From a virus: 27,751 bases of DNA. The position numbers and the translations under genes were made by a program. Below are positions 8,248 to 14,434 of this stretch, in pieces; positions within the stretch are counted from its first letter, which is position 1, and every line of letters begins with the position of its first letter. Under the pieces are notes generated by a model. The model searched no databases. It worked only from the letters and a program-made list of their open reading frames with translations, and was not told the origin of the DNA. The stretch covers positions 1 to 27,751 of IMG/VR virus record IMGVR_UViG_3300044638_002893; one strand, 5' to 3'.

Positions 8248-8885
8248 GCACGCCAGCAATCATCGTTTGCACGGTCAATGCCTCGTGTCTCGACGTGATG
8301 ACCGCGTCGCTCAACGCCTACGTCCCGCGCGAGGTTGAGCGGTATGTCCACCACAAGGTCGGCGCGAACTTTGGCGACGCCTACAACTTCGCCGCGCGCG
8401 AAGCGTTCAAGCGGCACGACGAGATTCTGGTGTGCAACGACGACATCGTGTTTACCCCGACAACGTGGGCGGTGCTCCTCGCGGATGTCGCGCATCTGCG
8501 CAAGGTCGTGCCGGATCTCGGCTACGTCGCGACGCGCTCGGACTATGCGCGCGGCGAGCAGAACGTCCGCAGCGGGCGCGGCAAGATCGACTTCCTGCGC
8601 TACCAGTCGGAGCGGCACATCGTGGAGACGCCGGTCATCGCGCCGATTTGCGCGTGGATTCACCGCGACGCGTGGGTGGATTTCCCGCCGATAAATTGGT
8701 TCTCGGACGACGTGCAATGCGCGGACATGAAGCGGAGGCACTTCATCTCGCGCGCATACGTTCACCACGTCGGAAGCCAGACCTGCGGGCAGGACGCGCA
8801 ACGGTGCTACGAGGACGCGGAGCCGTGGCTCCTCGCGAACCGGCCAGAGCTTCACGCGCGGTTTTATTTTACAGGCGGCGCATAA
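8244..8885 (+). CDS. Second glycosyltransferase-like protein
   Basis: A 213-residue protein starting at GTG 8244, overlapping the previous stop; this start gives MSTPAIIVCTVNAS, a strand typical of the beginning of a GT-A fold. It continues with VGANFGDAYNFAAREAF and then ILVCNDDIVF (residues 61-70), where Asn65-Asp66-Asp67 stands at the usual DxD-like metal site. A later part contains APICAWIHRDAWVDFPPINWFSDDVQCADMKRR in pieces, the acceptor-side region of small GT2-like enzymes, and ends in a short Cys-containing tail. It is shorter than standard GT2 enzymes and may act with its neighbour. Substrate unknown. It sits 2 bases before the connector gene. Confidence 0.65.
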   Translation: MSTPAIIVCTVNASCLDVMTASLNAYVPREVERYVHHKVGANFGDAYNFAAREAFKRHDEILVCNDDIVFTPTTWAVLLADVAHLRKVVPDLGYVATRSDYARGEQNVRSGRGKIDFLRYQSERHIVETPVIAPICAWIHRDAWVDFPPINWFSDDVQCADMKRRHFISRAYVHHVGSQTCGQDAQRCYEDAEPWLLANRPELHARFYFTGGA

Positions 8886-8887
8886 GT

Positions 8888-9208
8888 ATGGCAGCCGTGC
8901 GAGACTTCGACCCGACGCAAATCAACTCCGACTTCTCGGCGATACTTGAGCAGGCTGGCGTCTCGTTCACTTATCAGGGGGTGAGCGTCACCGGAGTCTG
9001 GGCAGCGGCGAGCAATGCGTTTGCCGACTTCGAGGACCAGCGCCGCGAGGACAGCAAATTTACCGTGTTCCTTTTGACGTCGAGCGTAAGCGCCACGCCG
9101 CAAGTCACGCAGACGCTTTCACGGGCGAGCGTCACCTACTTCATCGAGCGCGTCACCTTGGATGCCGAGGGCGCGGGCTGCGAAATCAGCGTGGCGAAGG
9201 TGATATGA
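8888..9208 (+). CDS. Probable head-tail joining/connector protein
   Basis: A 106-residue protein, MAAVRDFDPTQINSDFSAILEQAG at its start, then a beta-rich region with FTVFLLTSSVSATPQVTQTLSRASV. I chose the ATG at 8888, just after the previous stop, because longer forms would run through the glycosyltransferase gene in another frame. In size and order (before a gp10-like completion protein and a tail terminator-like protein) it matches head-closure or head-tail attachment proteins of siphoviruses. No specific motif confirms this. The stop overlaps the next ATG by 4 bases. Confidence 0.6.
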   Translation: MAAVRDFDPTQINSDFSAILEQAGVSFTYQGVSVTGVWAAASNAFADFEDQRREDSKFTVFLLTSSVSATPQVTQTLSRASVTYFIERVTLDAEGAGCEISVAKVI

Positions 9209-10107
9209 TTTCGATCTTCTCAGACACGAAGAAGCTGGAATTTGCGCTCGCGAGACTTGCCGACGCTGCAAAGGTCGATCTCGGTCTGGTCGTGAAACAG
9301 GAAGCCGCCTACGTCGCGAAGGCGATCATGCAGATCACGCCGCCCACCGGAGACAAAACCAAAAAAGGCGCGACGGTGGCGACGGTCACAGGCGGGGAGA
9401 TTACGAAAACCAAAGCGAGCGGACTCAGCACGAACGCAAGAAAGCAGGGCGAGAACGCGATTCTGGGCGACTTGTTCGGCGGAAATAAAATGGCCAAGGA
9501 ATTTCAGATTGGCTTGTTCCAGCGCATCGGAAACTCAACGGAGGTTCCGCCGCGCGGCGGGCGGCACGAGACGATGGGCGTCAGTCTGGGAAATGAAGGC
9601 GGCAAGAAAATCCGCATCTACCGGAAGTTCTGGCAGGAGTCGGCATCAATTGGAACGATGCGCGCTTTCCATTTCGCAAACCGAACCGAGCGCGGAAGAC
9701 GGAGGCAAGTTACGAGGAGTCTGGTGGGGCGCTGGGCGGTGCAGGACCAGATGTGGGTTTCGGAGCAGGCGGCGAATGCATATCTGAAATACACGCAAAA
9801 AAAGGTCGGACTCGCGAAGGCTGGATTCGCCGCTGCGGCAATGGCGTGCGGCGTGCGCGTGCCGTCGTGGATTCGCAAGCACATGGCAAAGGCTGGAAAC
9901 GCTCAGGTGCACTTTGGTCCGAATCCGTTCGTGGTCGCGCGGACTACCGGCAACCAGATTCCTGACCTCCAACGCGTGGTCGATGGCGCCTTGAAGATTC
10001 GTTACAAAATCACAATCTCGAAGTATCGCGCAATTCTTGCAAACCGCGCCGTCAATCTCGGCTTCACCCGCGTTGTCGGAGGGATGCCAATAAAATCTGA
10101 CGCATGA
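9205..10107 (+). CDS. Probable tail-completion/minor structural protein (gp10-like)
   Basis: A 300-residue protein starting in an ATGA overlap. The N-terminus (LEFALARLADAAKVDLGLVVKQEAAYVAKAIMQITPP in pieces) resembles the helix-plus-TPP motif of HK97 gp10-like tail-completion proteins, in which the N-terminal helix is followed by a proline-containing turn. It is about twice the usual length; the extra middle part is basic and Lys/Arg/Gly-rich (about 50-200), and the end carries IRYKITISKYRAILANRAVNLGF. It lies where completion proteins are normally found, upstream of the tail terminator and tube. The insertion and its somewhat less GC-rich sequence suggest a lineage-specific addition. Moderate confidence in the structural role, low in the exact family. 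Confidence 0.55.
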   Translation: MISIFSDTKKLEFALARLADAAKVDLGLVVKQEAAYVAKAIMQITPPTGDKTKKGATVATVTGGEITKTKASGLSTNARKQGENAILGDLFGGNKMAKEFQIGLFQRIGNSTEVPPRGGRHETMGVSLGNEGGKKIRIYRKFWQESASIGTMRAFHFANRTERGRRRQVTRSLVGRWAVQDQMWVSEQAANAYLKYTQKKVGLAKAGFAAAAMACGVRVPSWIRKHMAKAGNAQVHFGPNPFVVARTTGNQIPDLQRVVDGALKIRYKITISKYRAILANRAVNLGFTRVVGGMPIKSDA

Positions 10108-10535
10108 GCACACGCACCAACATCCGCAACGCGACGGCGAACGCTCTCACCGGCGCGCTCGTCGTGCCTACCGCGAACATCCTCCGCGGGCGCAATAACA
10201 CGATTGCGAGCATCTCGTTTCCCGCCGCCGCCGTCTATGCGGTCAGCGAGCAGATCGAGGTGCGCACGCTCGGGCCGAGCAACCGCACGCAATACCGGCA
10301 GCTTCAGCTCATCGTTGATTACTTCATCGCCGAAAGCGGAACGTATTTGATCGACGACCTTTTCGACACCGGCTCGGCAGCGGTCGAGGCGGCAGTTCTC
10401 GCCGACGTGACGCTCGGGGGGCAATGCCGCGATCTCCATCTTAACAGTGTGGACTATGTTATCGAGCCCGATGAAGACAAACGCTTCGGCACGGCTCGGC
10501 ACACTTTCAACTGCATCTATTTAACCACCGACTAA
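10104..10535 (+). CDS. Tail terminator-like protein (gpU-like)
   Basis: A 143-residue protein overlapping the previous gene by 4 bases. It starts with a helix (TNIRNATANALTGAL), followed by strands with VYAVSEQIEVRTLGPSNRTQYRQLQLIVDYFI, a helix with DDLFDTGSAAVEAAVLAD, and a C-terminal strand containing RHTFNCIYLTTD. This alternating fold and the order before the tube gene match minor tail protein U/tail terminators, which cap the growing tube and connect it to the head. The call depends on position and secondary-structure pattern. Confidence 0.65.
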   Translation: MSTRTNIRNATANALTGALVVPTANILRGRNNTIASISFPAAAVYAVSEQIEVRTLGPSNRTQYRQLQLIVDYFIAESGTYLIDDLFDTGSAAVEAAVLADVTLGGQCRDLHLNSVDYVIEPDEDKRFGTARHTFNCIYLTTD

Positions 10536-10536
10536 C

Positions 10537-10926
10537 ATGGCAAATCATCTCGGCCGCGAAGGCCTCGTCAAAATCTCCACCACTGCAATCGGCGAGCTGC
10601 GGAACTACAGCCTGTCGCATTCCTCGGACACCGTCGAAGATAGCGTGATCGGCGACACCTACCGCACGCGGCTCGCGACGATGAAAACGTGGAGCGCATC
10701 GGGCGATCTCTACTGGGACGAGACCGACGCGGGCCAGCTCCTTATCACCATCGGAAGCGTAGTGACGCTCAACCTCTACCCAGAGGGCGACACGAATGGG
10801 GATAGATACTACGGGGGCTCAGCGATCGTCACGAAATTCGACATTTCCGCCAGCTTTGACGGCATCGTGGAAGGCTCCATTGCCTTCGAGGGTAACGGCG
10901 CTCTGAGCACGCTGACCGCCTCCTAA
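10537..10926 (+). CDS. Major tail protein (tail tube)
   Basis: A 129-residue protein, one base after the previous stop. The N-terminus (MANHLGREGLVKIS..AIGELRNYSL) and C-terminus (FDISASFDGIVEGSIAFEGNGALS) are the paired strands characteristic of TP901-1/lambda-V-like tube proteins; the middle includes TRLATMKTWSASGDLYWDETDAGQ, also typical. It polymerises into the non-contractile tail tube around the tape measure. Its neighbours, terminator before and chaperone plus tape measure after, are in the canonical order. The short length shows no added Ig-like domain. Confidence 0.85.
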   Translation: MANHLGREGLVKISTTAIGELRNYSLSHSSDTVEDSVIGDTYRTRLATMKTWSASGDLYWDETDAGQLLITIGSVVTLNLYPEGDTNGDRYYGGSAIVTKFDISASFDGIVEGSIAFEGNGALSTLTAS

Positions 10927-10955
10927 TTTCTTAGCAGCAAAACACACACAACACA

Positions 10956-11279
10956 ATGGAAGCAATCGACCTCGTCAGAGAACACTTCGCCTCCCTCGGC
11001 ACGCGCAAAATCGACGTGCCCGAATGGAAGCTCGTCGTCCACGCATCGCCGGTCACGCTCGGCGAAAAAAACCGGCTCTATCGTCGCAGCAAAGAGAATG
11101 ACATGGAGCTGCTCGTGGACATCTTGATTATGAAGGCCACGGACGAGCACGGCGCAAAACTCTTCACGATCGAGCACAAGCCGACGCTCTTGAACAAGGC
11201 CGACAGCAACGTCGTGGGACGCATCGCCAACGCCATTCTGGCCGAAAACGGGCCGAGGGCGGACGACTTAAAAAACTGA
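10956..11279 (+). CDS. Tail assembly chaperone, short form (gpG-like)
   Basis: A 107-residue protein in the reading frame that ends at the TGA at 11277, preceded by the A/C-rich leader gcaaaacacacacaacacaatg. It starts MEAIDLVREHF and contains DVPEWKLVVHASPVTLGEK, NDMELLVDILIMKATDEHG and VVGRIANAILAENG. Position, size and the frameshift signal at its 3' end mark it as the G-type tail assembly chaperone, which with its extended form coats the tape measure and recruits tube subunits. Abundant short and rare long forms are expected in a fixed ratio in such phages. Confidence 0.85.
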   Translation: MEAIDLVREHFASLGTRKIDVPEWKLVVHASPVTLGEKNRLYRRSKENDMELLVDILIMKATDEHGAKLFTIEHKPTLLNKADSNVVGRIANAILAENGPRADDLKN

Positions 11280-11437
11280 TTCACGGCGGAGAAGCTGCCG
11301 ACTTCCTCGCCGTGTATGCCCTCGCGGACCGTCTCGGCAAATTCGCAAGCGAAGTGCTCGCCATGCCAGCGCAGGAATTGAACGGCTGGCTCGTTTACAT
11401 CGAACATCAAAACCGGAAACTGAAGCATCATGGCTGA
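10956..11437 (+). CDS. Tail assembly chaperone, -1 frameshift extended form (gpGT-like)
   Basis: Reading shifts by -1 at the heptamer A AAA AAC (11270-11276). The frame then continues from CTG at 11276 to a TGA at 11435-11437, adding 53 residues for about 160 in all. The added part contains LIHGGEAADFLAVYALADRL, then FASEVLAMPAQELNGWLVYIEHQN, a hydrophilic helical T-type domain. It overlaps the tape measure start (11430) by 8 bases, as often happens. The span between the short-form stop and the tape measure has no other gene, which fits. A chaperone of this kind, made in about a few percent of the short form, is a conserved feature of long-tailed phages. The existence of the extension is read directly from sequence; its efficiency is inference. 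Confidence 0.85.
11255..11314 (+). promoter_or_regulatory. Programmed -1 ribosomal frameshift signal
   Basis: Three elements lie in order. A purine-rich GAGGG (11255-11259) lies 10 bases before the heptamer, like the internal Shine-Dalgarno stimulator in dnaX. The slippery heptamer A AAA AAC (11270-11276) is in the right phase (TTA AAA AAC). Five bases later a hairpin begins, with arms 11282-11294 and 11302-11314, 7-base loop, seven perfect pairs (cacggcg with cgccgtg) followed by one G-T pair, one mismatch and four more pairs. The zero-frame stop TGA (11277-11279) lies between heptamer and stem. Confidence 0.85.
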
Positions 11438-12782
11438 AGCTACATTCACATTGCGGGCGGTCGATGCGACTCGGGCGGCGTTTGCGAGCGCGCAGAACTC
11501 TCTGACCAAGCTCCATTCCACGGCGAAAATCGTCGGGACTGGAATGGCGACTTTCTTCGGATTCTCCGCAGCAATCGGAGGCGCGAGGAGACTGAACTCG
11601 GCAATGGAGGACGCGGAAAAGAACGCGAAGAAGCTCGGTTTAAGTAGTGAAGATTTGGATGCGCTAACCGTCGCGACAAACTTCGTCGATGTTGCGATGA
11701 TGAAGATGCAATCAACGGTCGCGAAGGGAATCGGTGCGTTTGCAAGACTGTTTTCGGGCGCTGGAACCGGAGCAGACGCAGCCGCAGCACGCATCACGCG
11801 CATTTCTCCAGAACTGGAAAAGCTCAAGAAGCAGGCCGATGACGTGCGCGATTCAATCTCGATGATTGGCGCAACGGACTCGGTGAAATTCGCAGCAATC
11901 GGTGACGAAATCGCGAAGATCAATCGAGAGATAGAGCAAAGCGACAAGTCCGTTGACGCCGAGAAAAATGCAGAGCGCGGCGTGAGGATTGCTGAGCTGC
12001 AAAAGTCGAAGGCCGAGATGGCTTACGCCGCTTTCAAGTCAATGGACGAAGCTAAGATTGCAGTCACAAAAACGGATGCGGATTATGCGATGTCGCTTCT
12101 ATCGGAAACAGAGCAACAGACGAAAAACAATGTCGCAATAAGAGAAAGGGAACAGGCGTTGGTCAGTTTAAAAGCGGCGCTCGGAGACAAAACCAAGCCA
12201 TTTGATTTCGCCACAGCTAGCCCGCGTGAAATTCAGATGATGGATGAAATGAAAAAGAAGCTTGGGGAATACAACGAACTCCTCGGTAAGCGTAAGGTCA
12301 TCGAAACCGACCTGCAAATCATCGCACGCAACGCGGGCAGCATGATCGCAAGCGGCTTCGAGGACGCAATTTTCAGCGGGCAAAAGCTCGGCGAGGTCAT
12401 CCGGTCGCTCGGCATGGATTTGATGCGGATGGTGTTTCAGCAGACCGTGACCGCTCCGCTGGCGGCGGGCATCAGCGGCGCAATCCTCAAGGGCTTCGGC
12501 GCTCGTGCAATGGGCGGACCTGTCAGCGCGGGTTCCCCCTACATGGTCGGCGAAAAAGGCCCCGAGCTATTCGTCCCCAGCTCCTCGGGCAGCATCGTGC
12601 CGAACGGCGCAATGGGCAGCAGCGGCGGGGGCTCGGGCGGCGTCACGGTCAATTACAACATCGCGGCAGGCGTCTCGCGCGCCGAGCTGGTGCCAATCCT
12701 CGAACAAGAGCGGCGGCGGCTCAAGGCCGAGATTCCTGACATGGTGCGCCGCGGGGGAAGCTATCGCGCAGCGTTCGCTTAA
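11430..12782 (+). CDS. Tail tape measure protein
   Basis: A 450-residue protein starting MAEATFTLRAVDATRAAFASAQNSL, the standard beginning of this family. It holds long alpha-helical, coiled-coil stretches (about 120-290, rich in Lys, Glu, Ala), hydrophobic helices at about 35-50, and a C-terminal domain containing ARAMGGPVSAGSPYMVGEKGPELFVP and SGSIVPN, a hallmark of lambda-H-like tape measure proteins. It sets tail length and helps DNA entry. It is short for the family; at about 1.5 angstrom per residue it suggests a tail around 65-70 nm, an estimate that assumes the usual rule. It lies directly after the chaperone, as expected. Confidence 0.85.
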   Translation: MAEATFTLRAVDATRAAFASAQNSLTKLHSTAKIVGTGMATFFGFSAAIGGARRLNSAMEDAEKNAKKLGLSSEDLDALTVATNFVDVAMMKMQSTVAKGIGAFARLFSGAGTGADAAAARITRISPELEKLKKQADDVRDSISMIGATDSVKFAAIGDEIAKINREIEQSDKSVDAEKNAERGVRIAELQKSKAEMAYAAFKSMDEAKIAVTKTDADYAMSLLSETEQQTKNNVAIREREQALVSLKAALGDKTKPFDFATASPREIQMMDEMKKKLGEYNELLGKRKVIETDLQIIARNAGSMIASGFEDAIFSGQKLGEVIRSLGMDLMRMVFQQTVTAPLAAGISGAILKGFGARAMGGPVSAGSPYMVGEKGPELFVPSSSGSIVPNGAMGSSGGGSGGVTVNYNIAAGVSRAELVPILEQERRRLKAEIPDMVRRGGSYRAAFA

Positions 12783-12787
12783 AAGTC

Positions 12788-13384
12788 ATGGCTATCTCCT
12801 ACCCGCTTTCTCCGCCGTCTCCGTTCAACCTTTCGCGGCTTTCGTTTACCGGCGTCTCGGCGACCTCGCGCAATACATCGCCGTTTACGATGCAGACCCA
12901 GCAATACAATTGGCCTGGGCAGGCATGGCTCGGCTCGGTCGATTGCCCGCCGATGGTGCGCGCGGATGCCGAGACCGTGATCGCGTTCCTGCTCGCGGCT
13001 CAACATGGCACGTTTTATTTCCAAGACTACGCCAACCCGACGAATCGCGGGGGCGTGACAGGGACGCTGACGGTCACGACCGCAACGGCCAATGGGACCA
13101 CGCTGACGTTCGGCGGCGCCACCGGCTCGTTCGCGCTCGGCGATTGGCTGCAAATCTCGACCTCGCTTTACAAGGTCATCCAAGTCAATTCGTCGTCATC
13201 CGTTGACGTGTTCCCCGTGCTGCGTTCGAGCTACGCCGCCAGCACGCCAATCATTTACGGCAAGCCCAACGACGCAGCTCGCGCGCAAGGCGTCTTTCGG
13301 CTCGCATCCGGCTCAACCGAGTGGTCGATCGACCTCGCGTCAATTTACGGCGTGAACTTCTCAATCATCGAGGACGTAGTATAA
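12788..13384 (+). CDS. Tail-tip protein (distal/minor tail protein)
   Basis: A 198-residue protein, beginning MAISYPLSPPSPFNLSRLSFTGVSATSRN. The N-terminal and C-terminal parts look like a split small beta barrel, interrupted by an insertion of about 65 residues containing GTLTVTTATANGTTLTFGGATGSFALGDWLQI in pieces. The final part (TEWSIDLASIYGVNFSIIEDV) closes the domain. Its place right after the tape measure fits a distal tail or gpM/gpL-like tip protein; I cannot assign a named family. Its stop overlaps the next start by one base (TAATG). Confidence 0.65.
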   Translation: MAISYPLSPPSPFNLSRLSFTGVSATSRNTSPFTMQTQQYNWPGQAWLGSVDCPPMVRADAETVIAFLLAAQHGTFYFQDYANPTNRGGVTGTLTVTTATANGTTLTFGGATGSFALGDWLQISTSLYKVIQVNSSSSVDVFPVLRSSYAASTPIIYGKPNDAARAQGVFRLASGSTEWSIDLASIYGVNFSIIEDVV

Positions 13385-14034
13385 TGAGCATCACAACCGC
13401 AGGCCGCACGATCTCGGCGGACATGGTCACGGAGGTCACGACAGCGCAGCTTTCGCCGATCCTCATGGCGCAGCTCAACTTCTCCACGCCGGTTTACTTG
13501 TGGAGCGGATACGGAACGATCACATACAACAGTATCGGCTACCTCGGGCTCGGCACGCTCGGGACGATTTCGCCGGTGGAGGAGACGACGGACCTTTCGG
13601 CGCGCGGCATCACGATGCAGCTCTCCGGCGTGCCTACGGCGATGGTTTACACGGCGCTGACCGAGGACTATCAGGGCCGAACGTGCTCGGTAATGTTCGG
13701 CGCGCTCTCGCCGACTGCGGGGCTCATCGCTTCGCCGATCACGATCTTTGCCGGCCGAATGGACGTGATGCAAATCAGCGACGACGGGCAAACGTCGCTC
13801 ATCACCATGAGCGCGGAAAACAAGCTCATCGACTTCAAGCGGACTCGCGAACAGCGCTACACCGACGAAGACCAGCAAACGCTTTTCCCGACTTACGCCT
13901 CTATCACTTTGCCGGATCTCGGATTGGAGTTTGTTAACGCGATCCAAGAAAAAACGATCTACTGGGGAAACCAGAACACGACCAACGCGTCGAACTGGAA
14001 TGGTGGCAGCGAGACAACGCAGCCCGACGACTAA
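13384..14034 (+). CDS. Tail-tip/hub protein (DUF2163-like)
   Basis: A 216-residue protein. The start at 13384 (MSITTAGRTISADMVTEV) overlaps the previous stop by one base; longer in-frame starts would run deep into the previous gene. The middle has the pattern of tail-hub/DUF2163-like proteins: AQLNFSTPVYLWSGYG, GLGTLGTISPVEETTDLSARGITMQLSGVP in pieces, and IFAGRMDVMQISDDGQTSLITMSAENKLIDFKR. A C-terminal segment, DQQTLFPTYASITLPDLGLEF, follows. It lies between the first tip protein and the NlpC-like protein, the usual hub position. Confidence 0.65.
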   Translation: MSITTAGRTISADMVTEVTTAQLSPILMAQLNFSTPVYLWSGYGTITYNSIGYLGLGTLGTISPVEETTDLSARGITMQLSGVPTAMVYTALTEDYQGRTCSVMFGALSPTAGLIASPITIFAGRMDVMQISDDGQTSLITMSAENKLIDFKRTREQRYTDEDQQTLFPTYASITLPDLGLEFVNAIQEKTIYWGNQNTTNASNWNGGSETTQPDD

Positions 14035-14432
14035 TGAACCGCGTTGAAAATTGGCCGAAGCTTTTGGCCGCGTTCATCGACGAGCGGCGCGAGGTTCCCT
14101 TTGCGTGGGGAAAGGCCGATTGCTGTCTGTTTGCGGCCGATTGGGTGCTGGTCTCGACTGGGCGCGACATCGCGCAGGAGTGGCGCGGGAAATACACCAC
14201 GGCCTACGCAGCGCAGCGGTTCCTCAAAGCGGGTGGCGGCATTGAGAATCTCGTCGAGCGCGCAGGCGGTGAACGCGTGGCGACAGGGCTCGCACAGCGC
14301 GGCGATCTCGTCGCGCAGGATTGCGGCGATGGCGTGGCGCTCGGTGTTTGCATTGGCAACAGCGCAGCTTTTGTAACCGCAAACGGCATTGGCTTTGTTC
14401 CTTTCCCGTTTGGTTCCATCTGGAGATTCTGA
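14034..14432 (+). CDS. NlpC/P60-like tail protein lacking histidine (DUF6950-like)
   Basis: A 132-residue protein with the N-terminal signature VPFAWGKADCCLFAADWV (Cys30/Cys31) of NlpC/P60-like tail-tip proteins, and the C-terminal motif GVCIGNSAAFVTANGIGFVPF. These are normally peptidoglycan-cutting enzymes at the tail tip. There is not a single histidine in the predicted product, so the usual Cys-His catalysis cannot operate; this is a feature I associate with the DUF6950 subfamily. It may be a structural or altered enzyme. It overlaps the previous stop by one base and ends 2 bases before the J-like gene. Confidence 0.75.
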   Translation: MNRVENWPKLLAAFIDERREVPFAWGKADCCLFAADWVLVSTGRDIAQEWRGKYTTAYAAQRFLKAGGGIENLVERAGGERVATGLAQRGDLVAQDCGDGVALGVCIGNSAAFVTANGIGFVPFPFGSIWRF

Positions 14433-14434
14433 CC

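Noticed and set aside
7905-8855. Long open frame on the minus strand (316 codons)
   Set aside because: It lies opposite the two glycosyltransferase genes, whose + strand proteins have clear motifs; open antisense frames are common in GC-rich DNA.
11078-11947. Long minus-strand open frame (289 codons)
   Set aside because: It is opposite the chaperone and tape measure genes and has a low-complexity Ser/Ala-rich product with no recognisable domain.
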